Part shown: in pieces, positions 25,516 through 34,333 of the stretch
Layout: each line of letters starts with the position of its first letter
Numbering within the stretch: the stretch's first letter is position 1
Source of the DNA: JAWXUK01 sp044432725
GTDB lineage: Bacteria; Bacillota; Clostridia; Oscillospirales; Oscillospiraceae
Assembly: GCA_044432725.1 (NCBI GenBank)
Contig: JAWXUL010000004.1
Coordinates: 124,001 to 188,000 of the forward strand
DNA length: 64,000 nucleotides
Direction: 5' to 3'
The notes under the pieces: generated by a model
What the model saw: the letters and a program-made list of their open reading frames with translations, nothing else
Databases searched by the model: none
What the model was told of the DNA's origin: nothing
Translations under genes and position numbers: made by a program

Positions 25516-26607
25516 TTGGCCAGTAGAATTTTTCAAAGCATTGTCCTACAGCTGAAAGAAAGTAGTCATCGGACAGTGGGGGTCATTGACGGTGATGGTA
25601 TCGTAGTGGCATGCAGTGAGCTCAGCTTAATGGGCACCTCTTGGGAAAATGCAGTAGAGGTAATTACAAACAGCGCAGGAGAACGTGTCACATTTGATGG
25701 TAAAACATTCAAAGCATTGGTTGGTGCTAGTACCCATTTTGATTATGCCACTTTTATCACAGGCGAGGACGAAGAAGCCAAGATTTTATGTGCAATGGCA
25801 ACGGTGTCTTTGAATGGGGCGAAAACTTATTACGAAGAACGCCACGACAAAGCTACCTTTGTGAAAAGCATCATTTCTGATAATATTATGTTAGGTGATG
25901 TCTATACCCAAGCAAAAGAACTACATTTCGACTCTGAAGTCCCAAGGGTCGCTTTTTTGATTCGTCAAACCGAAGTCCCAGAAACAGGTCTTTTCGACTG
26001 CCTTCAGGGGATTTTTCCAGATAAGTCAAAAGATTTTGTCATCTCGGTCAGTGAAGAGGACGTTGCAGTGATAAAGCAACTATCAGCCATGACAGAAGGA
26101 AAAGAACTGGTGAAAATGGCACAGGTAATTGCAGATGATATTGAAAAAGAATTGCATATTTCTGTGGTTGTGGGCATAGGGACAGTGGTAGCACATGTCC
26201 GTGATTTGGCTCGCTCTTACAAAGAAGCGGGGATTGCCATTGATGTGGGCAAAGTCTTTGACACAGAAAAAATGATTATCAATTATGAAAATTTAGGGAT
26301 AGGTCGGATTATTTATCAATTACCTACCGTATTATGTCAAATGTTTTTGCAAGAAGTCTTTAAAAAAGACCCCATTGATGCATTAGACCAAGAAACACTT
26401 TTGACCATTCATAAATTCTTTGAAAATAATCTAAACGTGTCTGAAACAGCCAGAAAACTTTTTGTCCATCGTAATACCTTGGTTTATCGTTTAGAGAAAA
26501 TCAAAAAACTGACAGGTTTGGACTTGCGTGAATTTGATGACGCCATCACATTCCAAGTGGCTTTGATGGTCAATCGTTATCTTTTATCTCGTGGGATAGA
26601 AGTATAA
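25516..26607 (+). CDS. CdaR/PucR-type transcriptional regulator, TTG start
   Basis: A 363-residue regulator. The N-terminal part (about 1-130; SHRTVGVIDGDGIVVACS, SAGERVTFDGKTFKALV) resembles the sugar-diacid-recognition sensor; a middle domain (VVVGIGTVVAHVRDLARSYKEAGIAIDVG) is the GGDEF-like PucR/CdaR region; the C-terminal helix-turn-helix is NVSETARKLFVHRNTLVYRLEKI. CdaR proteins activate transport and use of sugar acids or related small molecules; no target operon is adjacent. The best start is TTG 25516, preceded by AGGAGGAAGG; no ATG is near. Promoter-like TTGCAA...TATAAT lies about 70 bases upstream (25435-25464). Confidence 0.85.
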   Translation: MASRIFQSIVLQLKESSHRTVGVIDGDGIVVACSELSLMGTSWENAVEVITNSAGERVTFDGKTFKALVGASTHFDYATFITGEDEEAKILCAMATVSLNGAKTYYEERHDKATFVKSIISDNIMLGDVYTQAKELHFDSEVPRVAFLIRQTEVPETGLFDCLQGIFPDKSKDFVISVSEEDVAVIKQLSAMTEGKELVKMAQVIADDIEKELHISVVVGIGTVVAHVRDLARSYKEAGIAIDVGKVFDTEKMIINYENLGIGRIIYQLPTVLCQMFLQEVFKKDPIDALDQETLLTIHKFFENNLNVSETARKLFVHRNTLVYRLEKIKKLTGLDLREFDDAITFQVALMVNRYLLSRGIEV

Positions 26608-26715
26608 GAGTGGAAAAGTGAGCACTTTTTTGGGACTCTTGTAAGAATCTTTTATATTTGAAAGCCCATGAAAAACGACAAAAATTATGATTTGTATATG
26701 ATACAATCAAAAGGA

Positions 26716-26755
26716 AACCTCTAAAATCCTGAAGGGTTTCAGGATTTTAGAGGTT
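26716..26755. repeat. Perfect 18-bp inverted repeat upstream of ftsE
   Basis: Arms at 26716-26733 and 26738-26755 pair without mismatch around a four-base loop. No T run follows on the plus strand, so it is not a classic terminator for the CdaR gene. It lies 82 bases before ftsE. Confidence 0.85.
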
Positions 26756-26837
26756 GACTTTCCTAATAACTCTTCCCCAGTTCATGAGAGCTTGGTGAGA
26801 GAAGAAATAAAACAAAAAAGAAAGGGAGGTAGATAGC

Positions 26838-27515
26838 GTGATACGTTTAGATGGAGTCCACAAAGATTATGACAACGGCACTAAGGCATTAAAGGGAGTG
26901 TCTCTTCGTGTGGACGACGGTGAATTTGCTTTTTTGATTGGTCCCTCTGGTTCAGGGAAATCCACCTTGATTAAATTGATAACAGGAGAGATTCAATCCT
27001 CTCATGGACGCTTACAGGTCAATGGCTTTGATATGAATAACTTAGCACCGGGGCAAGTACCCCATATGCGTCGTACATTAGGCATTATATTTCAAGACTT
27101 TCGCCTGATTGATAAAAAAACAGTGTACCAAAATTTAGACTTTGCCATGCGTGCCATTGGGGCTTCCCCAGCATCGGTGCGTCGCAGAGTGCCTTTTGTC
27201 CTAGAACTTGTGGGCCTTTCAGAAAAGGCAAACCAGTATCCAGGACAACTATCAGGGGGAGAACAGCAACGGGTCGCCATTGCACGTGCCATCATCAACA
27301 ATCCTCTGATGATTATAGCAGATGAACCAACAGGAAATTTAGACCCCAAAAGGTCTATGGAAATTATGCTTTTATTGCAAGAAATCAATAACTTAGGCAC
27401 AACCATCTTAGTGGTGACCCATGAAAAAAATCTGGTGAACCAATTTTCAAAAAGGGTGGTGGTGATCGAAAACGGAAAAATCATTAGTGATGGTACAGGT
27501 GGGTATAATGGGTAA
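26838..27515 (+). CDS. ftsE: Cell-division ABC transporter ATPase FtsE
   Basis: A 225-residue ABC ATPase. Walker A GPSGSGKSTLIK, Q-loop FQDFRL, signature LSGGEQQRVAIARA, Walker B MIIADEPTGNLD and a switch histidine in VVVTHEKN are all present. FtsE pairs with FtsX at the inner face of the membrane and controls peptidoglycan hydrolases in the envelope rather than transporting a solute. The start is GTG 26838, set behind GGGAGGT. ftsX overlaps its end. The operon order ftsE-ftsX-small membrane protein-M23 activator places the regulated hydrolase partner in the same transcript. Confidence 0.95.
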   Translation: MIRLDGVHKDYDNGTKALKGVSLRVDDGEFAFLIGPSGSGKSTLIKLITGEIQSSHGRLQVNGFDMNNLAPGQVPHMRRTLGIIFQDFRLIDKKTVYQNLDFAMRAIGASPASVRRRVPFVLELVGLSEKANQYPGQLSGGEQQRVAIARAIINNPLMIIADEPTGNLDPKRSMEIMLLLQEINNLGTTILVVTHEKNLVNQFSKRVVVIENGKIISDGTGGYNG

Positions 27516-28413
27516 AAGACGACGCTTTCGCTTAGACATATTTTATTTTATCAGAGAGGGGATGCTTGCCATCGTCTCTCATGGCTTCATGTCTTTTGCA
27601 GCTGTGTGTATGATTGTGGCTTGTTTGCTGATTATGGGCTCTTTCTCCCTATTAGCAGTGAACATGGATCAAATGCTAGGAGATTTAGAAGCAGAAAACG
27701 AATTCCTTGCCTATATTGACGACAGCTTTTCCAGTACAGAGGCAAAAGAGATAGAAACGCAAATCAAAGAAATCAACAATGTGGCAAGCATTATTTTTGT
27801 ATCCAAGGAAGAGGCAATGGAAGCTTATCGCTCTTCCCAAGATTATAATGAACTTTTGGACACCTTGCCCTCTGATGTGTTGCGAGACCGTTACCGTATT
27901 CGTGTGGCGGAAATCGAGGAAATCGCAACTGTAGTCAGCGAAATACAACAAATCGAAGGGATTGCCGATGTGTCTGTTGCGTTGGACATTGCAAATGGCT
28001 TTGTGATGATTCGGAATGTGGCAACCATCATCGCAAGTATTTTGATTGTGATTTTGGTGTTTATTTCTCTGTTCATCATGTCAAACACCATCAAACTTGC
28101 TACTTTTTATCGCCGTGAAGAAATTGGTATCATGAAAATGTGTGGTGCCACCAATGGTTTCGTCCGAGCCCCCTTTGTGGTGGAAGGGATGATTTTGGGG
28201 GTGACTGGTGCATTGTTCGCCTTTTTCTTCCAATGGCTTTGTTATCAGTTGGTATTTAACTTTATCGAAGAGATTGGCAGTGGCGCATCTCTTTTGACCA
28301 TGGTGCCCTTTGGAGATATGGCAACAGTCATTTTGAATATCTTTATGGTGGCAGGCTTTACCATTGGGGTAGGGGGATCTCTCCTTGCCATACGGAAATT
28401 TTTACAAGTCTAG
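27508..28413 (+). CDS. ftsX: Cell-division membrane protein FtsX
   Basis: A 301-residue permease-like subunit. The first helix is at about 20-48 (GMLAIVSHGFMSFAAVCMIVACLLIMG), followed by an extracellular domain (about 50-160), then helices near 165-190, 220-245 and 265-295, with RREEIGIMKMCGATNGFVRAPFVVEG as the conserved FtsX cytoplasmic loop. With FtsE it forms an ATP-driven complex that activates a cell-wall hydrolase through the extracellular loop. ATG 27508 overlaps the ftsE stop by eight bases; GTG 27487 would extend it by seven residues with no better ribosome binding site. Confidence 0.94.
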   Translation: MGKRRRFRLDIFYFIREGMLAIVSHGFMSFAAVCMIVACLLIMGSFSLLAVNMDQMLGDLEAENEFLAYIDDSFSSTEAKEIETQIKEINNVASIIFVSKEEAMEAYRSSQDYNELLDTLPSDVLRDRYRIRVAEIEEIATVVSEIQQIEGIADVSVALDIANGFVMIRNVATIIASILIVILVFISLFIMSNTIKLATFYRREEIGIMKMCGATNGFVRAPFVVEGMILGVTGALFAFFFQWLCYQLVFNFIEEIGSGASLLTMVPFGDMATVILNIFMVAGFTIGVGGSLLAIRKFLQV

Positions 28414-28424
28414 GAGGAAAGAAA

Positions 28425-28529
28425 ATGAACGACAAAAAACAAAAATTGATGGCTCGAATCATCGTGATTATCTTAGTGGGTTCCATGCTATTAGGCTTTT
28501 TGCTACAAGCCCTCAGCGCTTTTCTTTAA
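28425..28529 (+). CDS. Small single-pass membrane protein (34 residues)
   Basis: A short frame between ftsX and the M23 gene: a basic head MNDKKQKLMARI, then one hydrophobic helix (IIVIILVGSMLLGFLLQALSAF), stop at 28529. AGGAGG (28412-28417) overlaps the ftsX stop codon and lies seven bases before the ATG, as good a site as any in the operon. The next gene starts 15 bases after its stop. The type resembles small DUF4044-like membrane peptides of Firmicutes, but I cannot assign it. Its place suggests a partner or regulator of the FtsEX-hydrolase complex (inference). Confidence 0.75.
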   Translation: MNDKKQKLMARIIVIILVGSMLLGFLLQALSAFL

Positions 28530-28544
28530 AAGGTGACAGAATCT

Positions 28545-29768
28545 ATGAAAAAACACCTATCAAGAATTTTTCTCATGGTTTTTGTGATAGTAATTCCTTT
28601 TTTCTCTTTGCAAGTAGAGGAAATCAAAGCTGTCACCCAAGCAGAAATTGATGCCTTAGAAGAACAAGCCAAAGATATTGCCTCTGCCCAAGCAGAGCTG
28701 AAAAGTCAGCTGTCAGTCCTTTCTGACGATATGGACAGTGCAAAGGCACGAAAGAATATCATCGAGCAAGAAATAGATCTAATCACCCAAGAAATCGCCC
28801 TGACAGAAGCACAGATAGAAGCTTTAGAGGGAATGATCTATCTGAAAGTAGAAGAAATTCAAGTCGCCGAAGCAGAAGAGAGAGAACAGTATCAGCTCTT
28901 TTGTCAGCGTGTGCGTGTGATGGAAGAAGCCGGAGATGTGAGTTACTGGTCCATCCTCTTCCAATCCAATGATTTTTCTGACCTGTTGGATCGTATTATC
29001 ATGGTCGACGAGATCATGGAATATGACCAGACCGTGATGGAGAACTTGATTACCATCCGTGAGAGAATCATCAAAGAGCGAGAAGACCTGGAGATTCTTC
29101 AAGTGGAGCAAGAAGAAGTTTTCCTCCAACAACAACAAGCAAAAGTGGACAAAGAATTGCAAGAAGCCGAGGTAGACAAGCTGATTGCACAAATTATGGC
29201 AAAAGAAGCTCAGCTGGCAGCCTTGGAAAGTGAATTGCGCTCAGCAGCCAACAGCATGGATGCCGAGATTCGCAAAAAAGAGCAAGAACTCCAAGCGCTT
29301 TTAGCAACACAAAACCCCATTGTCAGTGAATCTGGATTTATGTGGCCTTTGCCTGCCTATGACACTTTGTCTTCTTTGTTTGGGAATCGAGTCCACCCTA
29401 TCACAGGACTTGCAAACAATCACACAGGGATTGATGTCCCTGCCCCATCAGGCACCCCCATTTTAGCGGGGAAATCTGGGATTGTTCTGATCTCAGCCTA
29501 TCATTCCTCTTATGGGAATTATGTGGTCATCGCCCACGCAAATGGGCAAAGCACCCTATATGCCCACATGGTGCAACGTGGTTGTTCTGAAGGGGATTCT
29601 GTCACCCAAGGATCTGTGATTGGGTATGTCGGGACAACAGGCTCTTCCACAGGAAATCACCTCCATTTTGAAATACGTCTTGATGGGAATCGTGTGGACC
29701 CAGTGAACTATTTCTCTGACAGAGCCCTTTATGTCACTTCTGGTGGGGTAAAGACAAGATTAAATTAA
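28545..29768 (+). CDS. EnvC/NlpD-like M23 peptidoglycan hydrolase or activator
   Basis: A 407-residue secreted protein: signal peptide (MKKHLSRIFLMVFVIVIPFFS), a long coiled coil from about 25 to 255, and a C-terminal LytM/M23 domain. NHTGIDVPAPSGTP gives the His-x3-Asp zinc motif, and GNHLHFEIRLDG gives the H-x-H motif; LYAHM is also intact. All zinc ligands are kept, so it may be an active endopeptidase, unlike E. coli EnvC which only activates amidases. FtsEX partners of this shape cut the septal or side-wall peptidoglycan. ATG 28545 is used because AAAGGTGA (28529-28536) precedes it; GTG 28533 overlaps that site. Confidence 0.92.
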   Translation: MKKHLSRIFLMVFVIVIPFFSLQVEEIKAVTQAEIDALEEQAKDIASAQAELKSQLSVLSDDMDSAKARKNIIEQEIDLITQEIALTEAQIEALEGMIYLKVEEIQVAEAEEREQYQLFCQRVRVMEEAGDVSYWSILFQSNDFSDLLDRIIMVDEIMEYDQTVMENLITIRERIIKEREDLEILQVEQEEVFLQQQQAKVDKELQEAEVDKLIAQIMAKEAQLAALESELRSAANSMDAEIRKKEQELQALLATQNPIVSESGFMWPLPAYDTLSSLFGNRVHPITGLANNHTGIDVPAPSGTPILAGKSGIVLISAYHSSYGNYVVIAHANGQSTLYAHMVQRGCSEGDSVTQGSVIGYVGTTGSSTGNHLHFEIRLDGNRVDPVNYFSDRALYVTSGGVKTRLN

Positions 29769-29871
29769 GAGTCTGGGAAAGGAGGAAAATTCTTCTTTCA
29801 TCAGCTATGATTTTTTACCTTGCCGGAAGCGTGGATCGTCTGAGAAAATGATCTTGAAAAGGATGGTTGCT

Positions 29872-31185
29872 ATGGAACGTAAAAAGAAATTACGAAATAA
29901 TTCAAAATATTATCAAATTACAAACAAGGAAAAACGGAAGCTTTTTCTATCACCTGTACAAAAGATTTCTCGACTAGCAACAGACTCCAGACGCTGTGCT
30001 TTGGTGTTCCAAGGAGGACCTTGTGCGCTACCCTCTCCAAAGGGAGGCGAACTGTCTCTCACAGAAGAAATTTTGGCTATGTTAAAGAAATACGAGGCAA
30101 AAGCCACCTTCGCAGTCATCGGAAGTACAGCTGAAAACTATCCTGATACCCTTGGTAAGGTGGGGAGTATTCATTGGAATGGTGTGAAATATGACCATAT
30201 TCCTGATATGAACCGAGATGACCAAGGGGGGGCTGTGGCTTGCCCAGACTTAGTGAAAGAAATCTTGGAGAGAGGCAATGAAATTGCCTCTCAAGGATAT
30301 CGAGCCATTCCTTGTGGGAAAAACCCCGCCAGAAGAGAGTTTTTCGGGAATTACAAAGAGGTATTAGAAGATTTAGAAAGACTGCACAGTCATTTCAAAG
30401 AAAATCATCAATATGAAATCAAATTGGCAATGCCCCTTCTCGGTGCCACAGAAATCACCAAGGGGATGTCTATTTTAGCACCCTATGGACAAATGGGATA
30501 TCAAATGCTTGCCCCCATGGTGGATGGCACTTTCTCATGTGCAGGAAAAAACCATGGAGACGCTTGCGTGGGACAGTGGGAAACAATCCGTCAACTACTA
30601 GAAGAAGATGGGGATTGTTTCTGCGGGCAACTCTTTGCACTACCCCATGGATTCAATTCCATGGGGAGAGCGCCAGTCCTAGAAGGATTGGAAAAACTCC
30701 TACAGATTTTAGACGATTTTGGGTATCGGGTGGAGACAGTTTCACAGCTTTTGGAAGATTCCCCCTTCGCAGATGTGGAATTAGACGTGAATTCTGCCCA
30801 ACTAGCCAGAAAGCTTTTGGCAAAAGACAAAGTCCTTCTTTATCAAGACAATACCTTGCGCCTTTATCATCTCTTAACCAGAGGAGAGCTTGCCATGGTC
30901 TTTTTTGGTAATCAAACCAGAGAAACGCAAATCTCTTATTCAGAGGACAGCAAGAGCGAATTCCCCGATATCTCCACCCACCATCCCTATCGAGCAGCCA
31001 TTGAATATGCAGTAGAACAGGGCTATTTGATGCCCAGAGGTCGGAGATTTCAGTCAGAGGATTTGGTCAGTGCCACGGATTTTAATCTTTTTTGTGACCA
31101 ATATTACGGCGTCCAATGTACGTTGACAGGAGATTCTCTCACCCACCGTGCCTTAATCAAAACGTTACACCACCTTGAAAATTAG
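29872..31185 (+). CDS. NodB-like (polysaccharide deacetylase) pseudoenzyme with C-terminal SLH-like segment
   Basis: About 437 residues. The central domain follows the NodB plan: ALVFQGGP where active enzymes have the TFDDGP motif, then LSLTEEILAMLKKYEAKATFAVIGSTAENYP, then RGNEIASQGYRAI where active ones read GHEIGNHTYSH. Both metal-site aspartates and both histidines are missing, so deacetylase chemistry is unlikely. Near the C-terminus, AIEYAVEQGYLMPRGRRFQSEDLVSATDFN resembles an SLH unit in pieces. No signal peptide is evident (the head is very basic), which is odd for an SLH-like protein. ATG 29872 follows AAAAGG; ATG 29848 is also possible. It lies 103 bases after the M23 gene and 18 before the next. 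Function unknown. Confidence 0.68.
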   Translation: MERKKKLRNNSKYYQITNKEKRKLFLSPVQKISRLATDSRRCALVFQGGPCALPSPKGGELSLTEEILAMLKKYEAKATFAVIGSTAENYPDTLGKVGSIHWNGVKYDHIPDMNRDDQGGAVACPDLVKEILERGNEIASQGYRAIPCGKNPARREFFGNYKEVLEDLERLHSHFKENHQYEIKLAMPLLGATEITKGMSILAPYGQMGYQMLAPMVDGTFSCAGKNHGDACVGQWETIRQLLEEDGDCFCGQLFALPHGFNSMGRAPVLEGLEKLLQILDDFGYRVETVSQLLEDSPFADVELDVNSAQLARKLLAKDKVLLYQDNTLRLYHLLTRGELAMVFFGNQTRETQISYSEDSKSEFPDISTHHPYRAAIEYAVEQGYLMPRGRRFQSEDLVSATDFNLFCDQYYGVQCTLTGDSLTHRALIKTLHHLEN

Positions 31186-31203
31186 GGGAAGAAAGGAGTC
31201 ACC

Positions 31204-32856
31204 ATGAAAAATAGCAAAAAATTTACCTTTTACCTGAATATTGTCTTGGGACTTTTCCTCCTTTTAAATTATTTGATTTATCTCCCCAACTTAAACCCTC
31301 TCTATGGAGAGGGTGCCTTTGCCTTGCTCTTGACAGCATCCTTGTTCTTTGTCATCAACAGCCCCAGTGCTTTGTCCTCTGTCACTGTGCTGCGAGAAGG
31401 AAAAACAAATTTTAATGTGAAAGTAGATCGAAAAGCGAAAGGCGTTCAAAAAATTCTGAAAATTTTAGGAACCCTGTGGGGCTTGTATTTCCTCGCTTTT
31501 GTCCTGTCTACCCCTCTTTTTCGCTCCTCTGCCTATCGTGATCAGTTGGGTACCCCTAACATAAGTGATTTTTCTGACGATATACAATTAGTTGATTTGT
31601 CACAAGTCCCCATTGTGGATAAGGCTTTGGCAGCCACTCTGGCGGATAAAAAGCTAGGAGAAAATCCAGGGATGGGCTCTCAAGTCTTTTTGGGAGAGCC
31701 TGTGATTCAACAAGTCAATGGAGAACTGCTTTGGATTGTACCCCTGCAACATTCAGGCTTTTTCAAATGGTTGCAAAACAATCAGGGCTCTGCTGGCTAT
31801 ATCCGTGTTTCTGCCACCAATCAACAGGACATCCAATTTGTAGAAACGCCCATCAAATATCAGCCATACTCCTTTTTCTGGGACGACATTACCCGTTATC
31901 TCCGAACAGTGAAAGGCTATGTTTTCTCTGGCTTGACGGATTATTCCTTTGAAATTGATGACAACGACGAGCCATACTGGATTATCACAACCTATGAAAA
32001 CGCATGGCTTTATGCCCTCCCTGAAGCCACTGGGGTCATTACCCTACACGCTTCCACGGGAGAAACAGACCATTATGCCATCGAGGAGGTGCCACAATGG
32101 GTGGATCGGGTACAACCAGAGGATTTCATTGTGAATCAAATCAACAACCAAGGGCTTTTTGTACATGGTGTGTTCAACTTCTCTAACAAAGATAAGTTCC
32201 AATCCAGTCGAGAAGAAGCAATTATCTATAACGAAGGAAACTGCTATCTTTTCACAGGTTTGACTTCTGTGGGCACAGATGAGTCAGCCATAGGCTTTAT
32301 TATGGTGAATATGGTAACAAAGGAATCTAAGATATACCAAATTCCAGGTGCCACAGAGAACAAAGCCATGGAATCGGCACAAGGCGAAGTGCAACAATAT
32401 GGTTATTATGCCACTTCTCCCATTATCATCAATCACAAAAGCATCCCCACTTATTTCATCACCCTAAAAGACAATGGTGGATTGATTAAGCAATATGCCT
32501 TTGTGTCTGTGGCTGATGTCACCACTGTAGGAGCAGGGGAAACCATTGCCCTTGCCTTGCGTGATTACGATTTGTCTCTTTCTGCCACCAATACCTTTGT
32601 CCAAAACACAGGAGAAGAACTATCCTTCACTGGCACAGTGGAAAGAATCGCCTATGAAAATACTGGAATGGACGAAAATTATAAGTTGATCTTGAAAGAG
32701 AAAAATGACAAGATTTTCCTCCTAGCACCAGAACTGTCTCAAGAGCTAGCCCTCACGATGGTGGGAGATCAAGTGACGCTGTACTACTACCAAACAGAAG
32801 ATGGTGTCATCACAGCAACACAATTCGACAACAAAGAGTATAATCAGTCAGAATAA
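31204..32856 (+). CDS. Membrane protein of unknown function with large outer domain
   Basis: A 550-residue protein. Hydrophobic helices at about 9-30, 37-53 and 84-105 are followed by some 440 residues with no cysteine motif, rich in aromatic and beta-type segments (FSFEIDDNDEPYWIITTY-like text near 255, and GYIRVSATNQQ near 200). Two spots, DDNDEPYWIITTY and TGVITLHASTGETDHY, recall PepSY-like beta strands, but weakly. I do not recognise the family. ATG 31204 follows GAAAGGAG. It is tightly linked (18 bases) to the NodB-like gene, so a surface or cell-wall role is plausible. Confidence 0.75.
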   Translation: MKNSKKFTFYLNIVLGLFLLLNYLIYLPNLNPLYGEGAFALLLTASLFFVINSPSALSSVTVLREGKTNFNVKVDRKAKGVQKILKILGTLWGLYFLAFVLSTPLFRSSAYRDQLGTPNISDFSDDIQLVDLSQVPIVDKALAATLADKKLGENPGMGSQVFLGEPVIQQVNGELLWIVPLQHSGFFKWLQNNQGSAGYIRVSATNQQDIQFVETPIKYQPYSFFWDDITRYLRTVKGYVFSGLTDYSFEIDDNDEPYWIITTYENAWLYALPEATGVITLHASTGETDHYAIEEVPQWVDRVQPEDFIVNQINNQGLFVHGVFNFSNKDKFQSSREEAIIYNEGNCYLFTGLTSVGTDESAIGFIMVNMVTKESKIYQIPGATENKAMESAQGEVQQYGYYATSPIIINHKSIPTYFITLKDNGGLIKQYAFVSVADVTTVGAGETIALALRDYDLSLSATNTFVQNTGEELSFTGTVERIAYENTGMDENYKLILKEKNDKIFLLAPELSQELALTMVGDQVTLYYYQTEDGVITATQFDNKEYNQSE

Positions 32857-32951
32857 AACAAAAAGTATAAACAAGAGACTTTTTAGCACTTCTACACAAA
32901 ACAAAAACCGTCCTGTATCTAAGGAGCAAAGCCCACGAAAGGAGCAGAAGA

Positions 32952-34331
32952 ATGAATGTTATGGTACTAAACGGAAGTCCCAAAGGGAAAAACTCCGTCA
33001 CACTGCAAACAGCACTTTATCTGGAAAAAAGAAATCCCCAACTAAGTTTTCAATATTTCCATGTGGCACAGCAAATCCGAAAACTAGAAAAAGACATGAG
33101 CTCGATCAAAACTGCCTTAGAGGAGGCAGATATCATCTTGTTTCTTTATCCTGTCTATACTTTTTTGGTGCCTTATCAATTATTGCGCTTTTTGGAATTG
33201 ATGAAAGAAGAAGGATTGGACTTGAAAGACAAATTTGTCAGCCAAATTTCCACCTCGAAACATTTTTTCGATACCACTGCACACAAATTTTTGCAAAAAA
33301 ATATTGGAGATTTATCGGGACTTTATGTGGCTGGTCTTTCTGCTGATATGGAAGATTTGCTGGAAGAAAAGGGCAGAAGAGAAGCTGATTCTTGGTTTGA
33401 CAAGTTCCTCTTTGACTGCGAAATTGGAAACTTTTTACCCCATACCAAGGTTGAAAGCAGTCAAGACGAGATTTTCCAAGGAACAGGAACCAGCGTTCCC
33501 AAAAAATCTGATAAAAAAGTAGTTGTCGTCACCTCTTGTCACAAGGATGACCTGAACTTACAAAACATGATTGCTGAGTTTGTGGCACGTTGTCCTCACC
33601 AAGTAGAGGTGAAAAATCTGAGAGAATTTTCTTTCCAAGGAGGATGTCTCGGCTGTATGCAATGCACTGTCACTGCAGATTGTATTTATAGCGATGGTTT
33701 TCAGGACTATCTTCGAGAAGATATCCAAAAATCAGATGCAACCATCTATGCCTTTACCATAGAAAATCATTATACCCATTCTTCTATGAAATGCTTTGAT
33801 GATAGACAATTTTGCAACGGGCATCGCTCGGTGACCCATGGTATGCCTGTGGGCTATATTATTTCAGGGAATTACGCCCAAGAAGAAAATCTACAAGTGT
33901 TGGTGGAAGGACGCAGCGAGGTAGGGCTTGTCTATCTGGCTGGCGTTGCCACAGACCAAGGGAACACTGCAGAAAATATAGATTTATTGGCACAATCTTT
34001 GGACTACGCTTTGTGTCATAAAATGGAAAAACCAATCAATTTTTATGGTGTAGGTGGGACTAAGATTTTCCGTGACATGGTATTTTTGATGCAAGGCTTG
34101 ATGAAAGCTGACCATAAATATTACAAAGAGCATGGTATTTATGACTTTCCACAAAATCAGAAAATGAAAATATTCCAAATGAAAATGATTGGTAGTTTAA
34201 TGAATATGCCGAAAGCGCAAGAGAAAATGAAAGGGAAAATGAGTCAATATATACTCATGCCCTATGAAAAAGTGATGGCAGAGACAAAACCAAAAGAAAA
34301 AAACAAACAAAAAACAGGGGAGGGCGCATAA
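32952..34331 (+). CDS. Tandem flavodoxin-like NAD(P)H-dependent FMN reductase family protein
   Basis: A 459-residue protein made of two flavodoxin-fold halves. The first (1 to about 185) opens MNVMVLNGSPKGKNSVTLQ, a phosphate-binding loop of the FMN-reductase family, and has FLYPVYTFLVPYQL. The second (about 190-400) opens KVVVVTSCHKDDLN and carries GGCLGCMQC, a cysteine pattern seen in iron-sulfur flavoprotein relatives. Tandem duplication is unusual; most relatives are 180-240 residues. It probably moves electrons in the cytoplasm. ATG 32952 has AAAGGAG upstream. A four-helix membrane protein begins two bases after its stop, which suggests a coupled pair. Confidence 0.8.
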   Translation: MNVMVLNGSPKGKNSVTLQTALYLEKRNPQLSFQYFHVAQQIRKLEKDMSSIKTALEEADIILFLYPVYTFLVPYQLLRFLELMKEEGLDLKDKFVSQISTSKHFFDTTAHKFLQKNIGDLSGLYVAGLSADMEDLLEEKGRREADSWFDKFLFDCEIGNFLPHTKVESSQDEIFQGTGTSVPKKSDKKVVVVTSCHKDDLNLQNMIAEFVARCPHQVEVKNLREFSFQGGCLGCMQCTVTADCIYSDGFQDYLREDIQKSDATIYAFTIENHYTHSSMKCFDDRQFCNGHRSVTHGMPVGYIISGNYAQEENLQVLVEGRSEVGLVYLAGVATDQGNTAENIDLLAQSLDYALCHKMEKPINFYGVGGTKIFRDMVFLMQGLMKADHKYYKEHGIYDFPQNQKMKIFQMKMIGSLMNMPKAQEKMKGKMSQYILMPYEKVMAETKPKEKNKQKTGEGA

Positions 34332-34333
34332 AA

